A stretch of 64,000 nucleotides of DNA, from assembly GCA_963808965.1 (NCBI GenBank), contig CAWEHU010000007.1, positions 62,001 through 126,000 of the forward strand, written 5' to 3'. This document shows positions 16,944 to 25,600 of the stretch, piece after piece. This DNA is from CAWEHU01 sp963808965. GTDB taxonomy: Bacteria > Pseudomonadota > Alphaproteobacteria > Acetobacterales > Acetobacteraceae. The first letter of the stretch is position 1, and every line of letters begins with the position of its first letter. The position numbers and the translations under genes were made by a program. The notes under the pieces were generated by a model. It was given only the letters and a program-made list of their open reading frames with translations. It did not search any database and had not been told where the DNA came from.

Positions 16944-17348
16944 TTGGTTGCTTATCTTTGGGTCGCGTTGGGCGGGGCGCTCGGAAGCATGGCTCGCTAC
17001 GGCGTCAGTATCGCGAGCGCCAGCATGTGGGGCAGTGCGTTTCCTTGGGGGACCATCCTCATCAACGTCGTCGGCAGCTTCATCATCTCCTTCTTCGGCA
17101 CGCTGACGATGTTGGATGGTCCGCTGCCGGCCGGCCCGGGCCTCCGGACTTTCGTGATGGTCGGCTTCTGCGGCGGGTTCACGACCTTCTCCTCATTCAG
17201 CTTGCAGACGCTCGACTTGGCACGCGGCGACGAATGGCTGGGCGCCTTCGGCAATGTGGCGCTATCGGTCATTCTCTGCTTGCTCGCCGTTGCCGCCGGG
17301 CATCTGTTGGCCGCGGTGATCGCTCAGTTGCCGCGAACGGAGGTCTGA
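16944..17348 (+). CDS. crcB: fluoride ion channel CrcB/FluC
   Basis: A 134-residue, four-helix Fluc channel that exports toxic fluoride; it works as a dual-topology dimer. Seen: GGALGSMARYGVS, TILINVVGSFIISFFG with the conserved Asn, and GFCGGFTTFSSFSLQT with the Phe-box and the Na+-site Gly/Thr. It begins at a TTG codon (16944) with GAGGAGGG seven bases upstream; no in-frame ATG fits the conserved N-terminus. A riboswitch and terminator lie upstream, so expression should be induced by fluoride. Confidence 0.94.
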   Translation: MVAYLWVALGGALGSMARYGVSIASASMWGSAFPWGTILINVVGSFIISFFGTLTMLDGPLPAGPGLRTFVMVGFCGGFTTFSSFSLQTLDLARGDEWLGAFGNVALSVILCLLAVAAGHLLAAVIAQLPRTEV

Positions 17349-17470
17349 TTGCCGGGATGGAGAAGCCGCCTAGCCCCCGCGGTCTTGTCCGGTAGGGGCG
17401 AAGCCTCCATAAACCGCAGCCCCGAGCCGAGGTCGCCCGTAGCAGACCATCAGGGATACAGCGAAAACCC

Positions 17471-18146
17471 ATGTCCCTCGCCGACACGCTTCGTTTCGTG
17501 CTCGCCCCGCCGCATCCGGCCGGCCGGCCCTTCATTCTCGGCGGGCTGGTGGTGTTCGCGCTCGGCTTGGTGCTCGGAGCAGGATGGCTGACCTGGCTTG
17601 GGCTGCTCTTCGTGGTGCTGTGCCTCTACTTCTTCCGCGACCCCGAGCGCGTGCCGCCGGGCCGTATTGGCGCGGTGGTCGCGCCGGCGGATGGCACCGT
17701 GGTCTCCGTGGCGCCCTCGGTTCCCCCGCCCGAGCTCGGCCTCAGCAGCGTGCCCCGGTGGCGCGTCGGAATCTTCCTCTCGGTGCTGGACGTGCATGTG
17801 AACCGGGTCCCGGTCGATGGCACGATCACCCGCATCGTGTACCGGCACGGGCGCGTTCCTGAACGCCAGCCTCGACAAGGCGAGCGAGGAGAACGAGCGC
17901 AACGCGATCGCGATCCGACTGCCCGATGGACGGGAAATCGCGGTCGTGCAGATCGCCGGACTGATCGCGCGACGCATCGTGTGCGGTATCCGGGAGGGCG
18001 ATGCGGTCCGCGCCGGCATGAGGTTCGGGATAATCCGGTTCGGGAGCCGCACCGATATCTATCTCCCGGAGGGCGTGCGGCCCCTCGTCGCCGAGGGTCA
18101 GACGATGATCGGGGGCGAGACGGTGCTCGCCGAGCTGGGCTTATGA
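17471..18146 (+). CDS. psd: phosphatidylserine decarboxylase, apparent frameshift
   Basis: The short alphaproteobacterial type of Psd, which converts phosphatidylserine to phosphatidylethanolamine at the inner membrane. Seen: two N-terminal helices, [37 protein letters not shown] (His of the catalytic triad), [30 protein letters not shown], and the self-cleavage site in [13 protein letters not shown] (Gly-Ser, giving the pyruvoyl cofactor). The frame changes between RHGR and FLNAS; removing one G near 17855 joins the halves. Its TGA overlaps the pssA ATG. An insertion error is more likely than loss, since pssA depends on it. Confidence 0.9.
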
Positions 18147-19051
18147 ACGACCTGCCCGATAGGGATGGCGGCCGGGCCCGGTTCGAGCAGCGCGTTGCTT
18201 CTATGCGGCGGCTCCGGCGGCGGCTGCGCCCGCGCGAGCGGCCGCGATTCAAGGGACCCTCGTTCAACCGGATCATCCCGAACATCCTGACCCTGCTCGG
18301 GCTCTGCGCTGGCCTGACGGCGATGCGGTTCGCGCTGGAAGGGCGCTTCGGCGCCGCCGCCGTTTCCATAACCGTCGCGGGCTGCATCGACGGGCTGGAC
18401 GGGCGACTGGCCCGGCTCTTGAAGGCCGTCTCGCGATTCGGGGCCGAGTTCGACAGCCTGACGGATTTCCTCTGCTTCGGGGTGGCTCCGGCGTTCGTCA
18501 TCTATCTCTGGTCGCTGCAACGGGCTGGCGGCTTTGGTTTCGCGCCGTGCGTGATCTTCGCGGTCTGCATGGCGCTTCGGCTCGCCCGCTTCAACGCGGC
18601 GCTCGATGGCGCGCCGGCTCCCGCCTATGCGTACAATTTCTTCGCCGGGGTCCCCGCGCCTGCCGGTGCGGGTCTCGCGCTGTTTCCGCTGTTCCTCGGG
18701 CTGGAAGCCCGCTCGATGCACTGGGTCTGGCTGCAAAACGCGGCGCACAACCCGCTGTTCTGTGCGCTGGTGCTGGTCGGCACGGCGCTCTTGGTGATTT
18801 CCACTCTGCCCGTCTGGAGTTTCAAGAATTTCAAGGTGCCGGCCGAGTACGTGCTGCCGTTGCTGCTGGGCACCGGGACGTTCGCGGCGGTGCTGGTCGC
18901 GGACCCTTGGGGGGCGCTCGCCGCGGCCGGACTGATCTATCTCGGAATGCTCCCGTTCAGTGTCCGCAGCTTCCGGCGATTGCGGGCCGAGGCCGAACGG
19001 CGGCACGAAGCGGAGCCGGAGGACAAGGCCGGAGCCGATCCAGGCCCGTGA
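18143..19051 (+). CDS. pssA: CDP-diacylglycerol-serine O-phosphatidyltransferase
   Basis: A 302-residue membrane enzyme making phosphatidylserine from CDP-diacylglycerol and serine. The CDP-alcohol phosphotransferase signature [11 protein letters not shown]...GAEFDSLTD (D-x2-D-G-x2-A-R-x8-G-x3-D-x3-D) is intact near residues 90-115. About eight helices follow, ending with [11 protein letters not shown] and a charged tail. It overlaps psd at ATGA and tgt at GTGA, so the block is translated as one unit. Confidence 0.95.
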   Translation: MNDLPDRDGGRARFEQRVASMRRLRRRLRPRERPRFKGPSFNRIIPNILTLLGLCAGLTAMRFALEGRFGAAAVSITVAGCIDGLDGRLARLLKAVSRFGAEFDSLTDFLCFGVAPAFVIYLWSLQRAGGFGFAPCVIFAVCMALRLARFNAALDGAPAPAYAYNFFAGVPAPAGAGLALFPLFLGLEARSMHWVWLQNAAHNPLFCALVLVGTALLVISTLPVWSFKNFKVPAEYVLPLLLGTGTFAAVLVADPWGALAAAGLIYLGMLPFSVRSFRRLRAEAERRHEAEPEDKAGADPGP

Positions 19052-20163
19052 CGATCGGCTGCACCGTTCTGGCGACCGACGGCGACGCACGCGCCGGCGT
19101 GCTGCACACCGCGCATGGCGAGGTGGAGACGCCGACCTTCATGCCGGTCGGCACCGCCGGGACGGTAAAGGCCATGACGGCGGACGCGGTGCGCGCGACC
19201 GGCGCGCGGATCGTGCTCGGAAACACCTACCACCTCATGCTGCGGCCAGGCGCCGAACGAGTTGCGGCGCTTGGCGGACTGCACCGGTTCATGGACTGGC
19301 CGGGGCCGATCCTGACCGATTCGGGCGGCTTTCAGGTCATGTCCCTCGCGCAGCTCCGCAAGCTGGACCCCGATGGCGTGACCTTCCAGTCACATCTCGA
19401 CGGCGCCAAGCATCGACTCACGCCGCAACGCTCGATCGAGATCCAGCACTTGCTCGATGCGACCATCACGATGGTGCTCGACGAATGCACGCCATTCCCG
19501 GCGACCGAAGAGGCGGCGGCCGCCTCGCTCGCGCTCTCGGTGCGCTGGGCGGCCCGCTCGAAGGAGGCCTTTGTCGCCCGGCAAGGCTACGGGCTATTCG
19601 GCATCGTCCAGGGCGGCGTCTACCCCGATCTACGCGCCGCGTCGGCCAAGGCGCTCGCGGCGATCGGCTTCGATGGCTATGCGATCGGCGGCCTAGCGGT
19701 CGGCGAGGGGCAGGAGGCGATGTTCGCGGTGCTGGATGCGACCACGAAGCTGCTGCCGGCCGATGCCCCGCGCTATCTGATGGGGGTCGGCACGCCGGAC
19801 GACATACTGGGCGCGGTCCAGCGAGGGATCGACATGTTCGATTGCGTGATCCCGACGCGCGGCGGCCGGACCGGCCGCGCCTATACCTCGCGCGGGGTAT
19901 TCAACTTGCGCAACGCGCGATTTGCCGACGACGCCCGGCCCCTCGACCCTGGCTGCGCCTGCCCGGGATGCAAGCGGCATTCGCGCGCCTATCTCCATCA
20001 TCTGTTCAAGGCGGAGGAGATGCTCGGCCCGATGTTGCTGACCTGGCACAATCTCACCTATTACCAGGGCCTGATGCGCGGTCTGCGGGCCGCCATCGTG
20101 GAGCGTCGCCTGGCCGAACACGCGGAGACGGTCCGCGCCGGATGGACGCGCGAGGATGGCTGA
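19048..20163 (+). CDS. tgt: queuine tRNA-ribosyltransferase
   Basis: A 371-residue Tgt that exchanges guanine 34 of GUN-anticodon tRNAs for preQ1. Seen: [30 protein letters not shown] with the acid/base Asp, [22 protein letters not shown], the nucleophile region [16 protein letters not shown], and the zinc site [17 protein letters not shown]. The start is the GTG at 19048, overlapping the pssA stop. It opens a queuosine block with queF and queG. Confidence 0.96.
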   Translation: MTIGCTVLATDGDARAGVLHTAHGEVETPTFMPVGTAGTVKAMTADAVRATGARIVLGNTYHLMLRPGAERVAALGGLHRFMDWPGPILTDSGGFQVMSLAQLRKLDPDGVTFQSHLDGAKHRLTPQRSIEIQHLLDATITMVLDECTPFPATEEAAAASLALSVRWAARSKEAFVARQGYGLFGIVQGGVYPDLRAASAKALAAIGFDGYAIGGLAVGEGQEAMFAVLDATTKLLPADAPRYLMGVGTPDDILGAVQRGIDMFDCVIPTRGGRTGRAYTSRGVFNLRNARFADDARPLDPGCACPGCKRHSRAYLHHLFKAEEMLGPMLLTWHNLTYYQGLMRGLRAAIVERRLAEHAETVRAGWTREDG

Positions 20164-20620
20164 CACCCGGCCGACCGGCCTGACGCAACTCGGCCACCCG
20201 TCGCGGCAACCCGCGAGTCCCGACGAGGCGAAGCTCGAGCGCGTGCCGAGCCCCGCGCCGGGCAGCAACTACGTGGTTCGCTTTACCTGTCCCGAGTTCA
20301 CGTCGCTCTGTCCCATCACTGGGCAGCCGGACTTCGCGCATCTCGTAATCGACTACATCCCCCGCGACTGGATCGTGGAGAGCAAGTCGCTGAAGCTCTT
20401 TCTCAACAGCTTCCGCGATCACGGCGCATTCCACGAAGCTTGCACGATGCAGATCGCGCAGCGGCTGGTCGCGCTGCTGGATCCCGTCTGGCTGCGCATC
20501 GGCGGCTATTGGTATCCGCGGGGCGGCATCCCGATCGACGTATTCTGGCAGACCGGGACCCCGCCGGAGGGCGCGTGGATACCGCCCCAGGAGGTCGCGC
20601 CGTATCGTGGCCGGGGCTGA
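20156..20620 (+). CDS. queF: NADPH-dependent 7-cyano-7-deazaguanine reductase (preQ0 reductase)
   Basis: A 154-residue unimodular QueF that reduces preQ0 to preQ1, the base inserted by Tgt. Diagnostic stretches are [14 protein letters not shown] (active-site Cys that forms the thioimide), the NADPH motif [16 protein letters not shown], and [12 protein letters not shown]. It overlaps the end of tgt by 8 bp and the start of queG by 14 bp. Confidence 0.96.
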   Translation: MADTRPTGLTQLGHPSRQPASPDEAKLERVPSPAPGSNYVVRFTCPEFTSLCPITGQPDFAHLVIDYIPRDWIVESKSLKLFLNSFRDHGAFHEACTMQIAQRLVALLDPVWLRIGGYWYPRGGIPIDVFWQTGTPPEGAWIPPQEVAPYRGRG

Positions 20621-21677
20621 TCCGAAGCAGGCCATCAGGGACAAGGCCCTCGCGCTGGGCTTCGACGCCGTGGGCTTCTGCGCCGCCGAGCTTGGACCCG
20701 AAGCGCGGCAGCGGCTCGCGGCCTTTATCGCCGCCGGCCAGCACGGGGATATGGGCTGGCTCGCCGATCGCGCCGAACCGCGCAGTCACCCGCGCTCGCT
20801 CTGGCCCGAGGCGCGCAGCGTCATCGCGCTCGGCCTCTCCTACGCGCCGGAGGAAGACCCGCTCGCGACCCTTCGCCGCCCGGATCGGGGCGCGATCTCG
20901 GTCTATGCCCGCAACCGGGATTACCACGACGTGGTGAAGGGGATGCTCAAGCATCTCGCGCAATTCATCGTCTCGCGCTTCGGCCCGGAAGTGAAGGTGT
21001 TCGTCGATACCGCGCCAGTGATGGAAAAGCCGTTGGCGGAGCGGGCGGGCATCGGCTGGCAGGGCAAGCACACCAATCTCGTCTCGCGCACGCAAGGATC
21101 GTGGCTGTTCCTGGGCGAGATATACACGACGCTCGACCTGCCGCCCGACGATCCGCACCCGGATCGCTGCGGCACCTGCGCCCGCTGCCTGAATGCCTGC
21201 CCGACCCGAGCCTTTCCCGCGCCCTATCGCCTCGATGCCACGCGCTGCATCTCCTATCTGACGATCGAGCATCATGGCCCGATTCCGCTCGAACTGCGGC
21301 CGCTCATGGGCAATCGCATTTACGGCTGCGATGATTGTCTTTCCGTCTGCCCGTGGAACCGCTTCGCTCGCGTGACGCGGCAGGAGAAGCTGCGCGCGCG
21401 CGCCGACCTCAGCGCGCCACGCCTGGCCGAGCTCGCGGCTTTGGACGATGCCGGTTTCCGGCGTCTCTTCGCCGGCTCGCCGATCAAGCGCATCGGCCGC
21501 AATCGCTTCGTTCGCAACGTGTTGATCGCGATCGGGAACGCCGCCTCTCCCGCGCTCCGCCCGGCCGCCGCCCGCCTGACGGCCGACCCCGATCCCGTGG
21601 TCGCGGAGGCGGCCCGCTGGGCGCTGGCGCGCTTGTCAGACGGGCACGTTGAAGCGGAGCTGGAGGGAAGCGCCTGA
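20607..21677 (+). CDS. queG: epoxyqueuosine reductase
   Basis: A 356-residue QueG, the cobalamin- and iron-sulfur-dependent enzyme for the last step of queuosine synthesis. The N-terminal cobalamin-binding part contains [15 protein letters not shown] and [16 protein letters not shown]. The two 4Fe-4S sites are [12 protein letters not shown] and [16 protein letters not shown]-like helical repeat ([17 protein letters not shown]) follows at the C-terminus. It starts at GTG 20607 inside queF. Confidence 0.96.
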   Translation: MAGADPKQAIRDKALALGFDAVGFCAAELGPEARQRLAAFIAAGQHGDMGWLADRAEPRSHPRSLWPEARSVIALGLSYAPEEDPLATLRRPDRGAISVYARNRDYHDVVKGMLKHLAQFIVSRFGPEVKVFVDTAPVMEKPLAERAGIGWQGKHTNLVSRTQGSWLFLGEIYTTLDLPPDDPHPDRCGTCARCLNACPTRAFPAPYRLDATRCISYLTIEHHGPIPLELRPLMGNRIYGCDDCLSVCPWNRFARVTRQEKLRARADLSAPRLAELAALDDAGFRRLFAGSPIKRIGRNRFVRNVLIAIGNAASPALRPAAARLTADPDPVVAEAARWALARLSDGHVEAELEGSA

Positions 21678-21686
21678 CCCGAACTC

Positions 21687-21893
21687 GTGAAGCGCAGCTT
21701 CTCGCTCGCGGGCCATCGTACCAGCGTCGCGCTGGAGCCGGAATTCTGGGACGCGCTCGCGGCCATCGCCGAGACGCGCAATCTCGCTCTGTCGGCGCTG
21801 GTCGCCGAGGTGGACGTTGCCCGCGATCCGAGCCGGCCGCTCGCCTCGGCTCTAAGAATCAGGGCATTGCAGGAATATCGTCCCGGCCGTTAA
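21687..21893 (+). CDS. ribbon-helix-helix domain protein
   Basis: A 68-residue protein with SFSLAGHRTSVALEPEFWDAL, a beta strand-then-helix start typical of the RHH_4-type (pfam13467) domain, followed by NLALSALVAEVD. Such proteins are predicted DNA-binding dimers of unknown target. GTG start. It begins 9 bp after queG and could be the tail of that operon. Confidence 0.8.
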   Translation: MKRSFSLAGHRTSVALEPEFWDALAAIAETRNLALSALVAEVDVARDPSRPLASALRIRALQEYRPGR

Positions 21894-21962
21894 CCAGCGG
21901 GCAAGCCGATCGACGGAACATCCACGCGCGAGCCGCACAGTTCGCGAACGAGGAAGTCCGTC

Positions 21963-22190
21963 ATGACGCATATCAGCCCCGGCGGCGAGCTGCCGAACAC
22001 CATTCAGGTCAGCCCGCTCGTCCTCTCCGATACCCTGCTCACGCTCGCGCAACGAGCAGACCGCGCCGGCTATCGTAGCGCCGCCCGCCGGCTTCTCCGG
22101 CTGGCGCTCTCGGTGCTGAACGAGCGGCCGGTGCCGCGCAGGCGTGGGGGGAGCCGATCCTACGAAGGCTCGATCTCGACCGCTCTGTAG
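21963..22190 (+). CDS. small hypothetical protein
   Basis: A 75-residue ORF starting MTHISPGGELP with a good ribosome site (GAGGAAG). The middle reads SDTLLTLAQRADRAGYRSAARRLLRLAL, a predicted helical hairpin; the tail is basic. I do not recognise a family. Support comes from the ribosome site, codon bias in line with its neighbours, and its position 70 bp after the RHH gene. Confidence 0.6.
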   Translation: MTHISPGGELPNTIQVSPLVLSDTLLTLAQRADRAGYRSAARRLLRLALSVLNERPVPRRRGGSRSYEGSISTAL

Positions 22191-22238
22191 CCTTGGGCGA
22201 ACAACAGGGCGCGGGATTGGCGGCAACGAGTCGGCGCC

Positions 22239-23157
22239 TCAGGATGATCGGGCGCCCATCCAGACTAGGGGTCGCGGATTGAAGGCAAGAGCCGTCTTCG
22301 CCTTGCGATTCGAGGCGCCGCTAAGCTGAGTTTGGTAGTAAACAGCCTCGGCACCCGCCTGCTCGATGGCGTTCCCGGTGCTCATCTTGGGAGGCTCGGG
22401 CGCGCCGACCCAGGAAGCGAACGCGGGAAGCCACCGTGCGACCGGCTCGGGATGGTCATCGACCACGTTGTAGACCCCGGGCTCCGCATTTAGCGCCGCC
22501 ACGGTCGCCGCGGCGGCGTCCTCGATGTGGACGAAGGACCACACGCCCTCGCCGCCCCCGATGATCGGAATCTCCCGCCGCTTAACCTGCTCGGCAACGG
22601 CGCCGTCGGTCCAGTACCCAAGTCCCTGGTCCGTAGAAGAAGCCGTAGCGCAGCGCGATGCCGCGAAGCCGAGAAGCGTTGAGCACCCGCGTTTCCAGCT
22701 CCGCATACATCGTCGAGCTGGCGCGGATGCCGCCGGGCGCATCGACGCGCAGCGGAGCCGATTCGTCCGCAAGCCCGTCCTGAGCGGCAAGGTAGAACCC
22801 ACTCGACTGCTGGATATAGCGTTGCACGCCCAACTCCTCGGCCGCGGCGAACAGGTTGCCGCCACCCTCGATGCGGAGCCTGCGGTCAGCGGGCAGTGCC
22901 TTGGCGAGATCAGCCGGGCTCTTTGGCAAGGAGGTGAGCTCGTCGATGACAACGGCGGGTTGCGCCCGTTCCAGAGCCGCCCGAACCGCGTCGCGATCGA
23001 AGGCGTCGACCTGGACAGGTTCGGCGCCGAGCTGCCGGAGTTGATCGGCGCCCTCGGCGCGCCGGATCATGCCGGTGACTTCGTGTCCATCGCGCGTAAG
23101 CCGCTCAATCAACGGGCGACCGATCGCCCCACTCGCACCTGCGACAAAGACCTTCAT
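22239..23157 (-). CDS. NAD(P)-dependent epimerase/reductase-like protein, apparent frameshift
   Basis: An extended SDR (atypical NmrA/epimerase type) of about 305 residues. The N-terminus MKVFVAGASGAIGRPLIERL gives the nucleotide motif GASGAIG. IQQSSGFYLA and the later Tyr (STMYAELE) stand where the active-site residues are expected. After YGFFYGPGTW the frame shifts; removing one base at 22617-22619 continues YWTDGAVAEQVKRREIP, GVWSFVHIEDAAAATVAAL, GVYNVVDDHP and the normal end. The substrate is unknown. Total length fits exactly one extra base. Confidence 0.82.
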
Positions 23158-23200
23158 GCTCGCCTTCCTTCGCCTGCGCTTCCGATTGGCTGATATGGCT

Positions 23201-23602
23201 TCATTGGGCCGGCATCACGAAGGGCGCGCCCTTGTCCTTGACGAAGAAGGCGAGAAACTTGGCCGGCTTCGTCTGGCTGGCATTGCGGCCGACGACATGG
23301 ATATCATCCGGCCCCTCGTAGAAGGTCTGACCGGGATGGAGGGTGACCGGCGGCGCGCCCTTCACCTGCATGACGACCGAGCCTTCGAGCACGTAGACGA
23401 AAACGTTCGCGTTGTGCCGGTGGACGGGGTCCGCCGCTCCGGGCGGGTACTCCACCATTATGAGTGCGCCCTCCTTGCCGGCCATGCCGGTCAGGTCATG
23501 CGAGAAGAGAGGCGTGACCTTCGTGGTTCGCGCGGTCGTGGTTTGGGCTACGCCCGGGAGGGCCATGGAGATCAACGCGCCGGCGACCAGCAATGACTTC
23601 AT
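23201..23602 (-). CDS. secreted cupin domain protein
   Basis: A 133-residue single-domain cupin with a signal peptide (KSLLVAGALISMALPGVAQ). Cupin motif 1 appears as PVHRHNANVFVYVLEG and motif 2 as PGQTFYEGPDDIH, retaining the metal-binding His residues. Such small periplasmic cupins bind a metal or small ligand; no substrate can be named. It lies 43 bp upstream of the epimerase-like gene on the same strand. Confidence 0.85.
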   Translation of the reverse strand: MKSLLVAGALISMALPGVAQTTTARTTKVTPLFSHDLTGMAGKEGALIMVEYPPGAADPVHRHNANVFVYVLEGSVVMQVKGAPPVTLHPGQTFYEGPDDIHVVGRNASQTKPAKFLAFFVKDKGAPFVMPAQ

Positions 23603-23650
23603 TGGGGCAGTCCTTTGCTTAGCGGAAGCGTTCGTGGCTCAATCAGGTCA

Positions 23651-24533
23651 TTACCCCGACGCAGCGCGGATCTCGGAGGCCGAAAACCCTTGGGCGAACA
23701 ACAGCGCTCGGAGGTCGGCATGGTCGACCCGAGCGCGGGCTTCCGCGGCCACGACGGGCTTCGCATGGAACGCGACCCCGAGTTCCGCTTCGCGCAGCAT
23801 GTCGAGATCGTTCGCCCCGTCGCCGACCGCCAGCGTGGCGGCAAGCGGCAGATTCCGGCTGCTGGCTAGTTCGCGGAGGGTCGCTACCTTGGCGTGACGC
23901 CCGAGGATCGGCTCGGCCACCCGGCCGGTGAGCGCCGCGCCGTCGTCGATGAGGAGGTTGGCGCGGTGAATATCGAAGCCGGCCAGTGCTGCCACTCGCC
24001 CGGTGAAAAAGCTGAAGCCACCGGAAACGAGGCCCGTGAGCGCCCCATGCGCGCGCATCGTGGCGACGAGCTCGATCGCCCCCGGCGTCAGTCGAACCCG
24101 ACGCCACGTCTTCTCTAGCGCATCGAGGCCGAGGCCCTGCAGCATCGCGACGCGCTCGCGCAAGGCCGCCTCGAAATCGAGCTCCCCGTTCATGGCCCGG
24201 CGCGTGATCGCCGCGATCCGGTCCTTGAGCCCGGCGAAATCCGCCAACTCGTCGAGAGTCTCGCCGGTGACGACCGGTACTATCCATATCGGCGAGCAGC
24301 AGGCTCTTGCGGCGGCCGTTCGCCTGTACCGGTATGGCGTCGATGGGAGCTCCGTCGAGGGCGGCGCGGGCCGCGTCTAGGTTCGGGAGGGCGGGGCAGG
24401 GGATGTCGGCGGCTTCGCCATCCGAAAGGATCGTCGGCGGCCCGCCTTTCACCGCGTCGCGGACTCGCTCGATGACGGACGGGGAGAGGGTCGTCGCGGT
24501 CCGGTCCGCGACGAGGGTGAGGACGTAGCTCAT
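23651..24533 (-). CDS. serB: phosphoserine phosphatase, apparent frameshift
   Basis: SerB makes serine from phosphoserine. The N-terminal regulatory part leads to the HAD motif LLLADMDST, where the frame changes. Removing one base near 24275 continues VVTGETLDELADFAGLKD and then NGELDFEAALRERVAML, LVSGGFSFFTGRVAA (motif II), LGRHAKVATL and LAVGDGANDLDML (motif III), all diagnostic. Length fits one extra base. It is divergent from miaA with only 29 bp between starts, the arrangement seen in related genomes. Serine also feeds the PssA reaction. Confidence 0.92.
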
Positions 24534-24562
24534 GGGCGGGCGAACTTGGCGGCGGCGAGGCG

Positions 24563-25531
24563 GTGGTGCAAGCGGCGGCTGAGCGCGAGGCCCTCATCGT
24601 CGCGGGGCCGACTTGCAGCGGCAAGTCGGCGTTGGCGCTGGCATTGGCGGAGCGGATCGGCGGCACCGTCATCAACGCCGATTCCATGCAGGTTTATCGG
24701 GAACTTCGCATCGTCACCGCGCGACCGAGCCCCGAGGAGGAGGCCCGCGCGCCGCATGCCCTGTACGGCATTCGCCCGGCCTCCGAACCGGGGAGCGCGG
24801 CCTGGTGGCGTGGCGCGGCTCTCGGGGCCATGGATGATGCGCAAGCGGCAGGTCGAATGCCGATCCTGTGCGGCGGGACCGGCCTTTATCTCGCATCGCT
24901 GACGCATGGCATCGCTCCGGTCCCCGAGCCGGGCGCGGCCGCCCGGGATTCGGCGCGGACGCTGATTGCCCGGATCGGGCCTGCGGCCCTGCATGCCAAG
25001 CTCGCCGCGGTCGATCCGACGACGGCAGCGCGCCTGCGGCCGACCGACACGCAGCGGATCGCGCGGGCGTGGGAAGTCTGGGAGGGAACGGGGGTCGGCC
25101 TCGCGGCCTGGCAGGCGCGCACGGTCGAGCCCGCCCCGTGGCGGTTCCGCGCTATCCTGCTCGATCCGCCGCGCGAGATGCTGCGCGAGGCGATCGCTGC
25201 GCGGTTCGCGGCGATGCTGCAAAAGGGCGCGCTCGACGAAGTGCGGGCGCTGCTTGGGTTGGGGCTCGATCCCGCGTTGCCCGCCATGCGGGCGCACGGT
25301 GTGCCGGAGCTTTCCGCCCATCTGCACGGGAGGATGACGCTGGCCGAAGCAACGCGGCTCGCGGTGCTCGCCACAGGCCGGTACACCAAGCGGCAGGCCA
25401 CCTGGTTCCGGCATCATCCTTTGGCCGAGCCAGCCTCCTGCCGCACGATTAGTGCGCGCATGGGGGCTGAATGGCAACTTTCGGAAAGCATTAGCGCCGA
25501 TTTGTTGAATTTTGTTCAACGGGGCTGTTGA
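24563..25531 (+). CDS. miaA: tRNA dimethylallyltransferase
   Basis: A 322-residue MiaA that adds the dimethylallyl group to A37 of tRNAs reading UNN codons. The P-loop is GPTCSGKSALALALAE, followed by INADSMQVYRELRIVTARPS and GGTGLYLASLTHGI; near the end RYTKRQATWFRHH is characteristic. GTG start at 24563. ilvB begins 70 bp downstream on the same strand. Confidence 0.95.
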   Translation: MVQAAAEREALIVAGPTCSGKSALALALAERIGGTVINADSMQVYRELRIVTARPSPEEEARAPHALYGIRPASEPGSAAWWRGAALGAMDDAQAAGRMPILCGGTGLYLASLTHGIAPVPEPGAAARDSARTLIARIGPAALHAKLAAVDPTTAARLRPTDTQRIARAWEVWEGTGVGLAAWQARTVEPAPWRFRAILLDPPREMLREAIAARFAAMLQKGALDEVRALLGLGLDPALPAMRAHGVPELSAHLHGRMTLAEATRLAVLATGRYTKRQATWFRHHPLAEPASCRTISARMGAEWQLSESISADLLNFVQRGC

Positions 25532-25600
25532 CGCATCGCACCATCCGCCTTTATGCGTGAACGGCGGCCCACCTCCGGGTCCCGCGGCGAGGAATGAGCG

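Noticed and set aside
16829..17395. 188-residue frame across the fluoride riboswitch and crcB
   Set aside because: It reads through the aptamer and terminator in another frame; crcB with its riboswitch explains the region.
17349..17470. Possible short gene between crcB and psd
   Set aside because: No conserved pattern or ribosome site; simple intergenic sequence.
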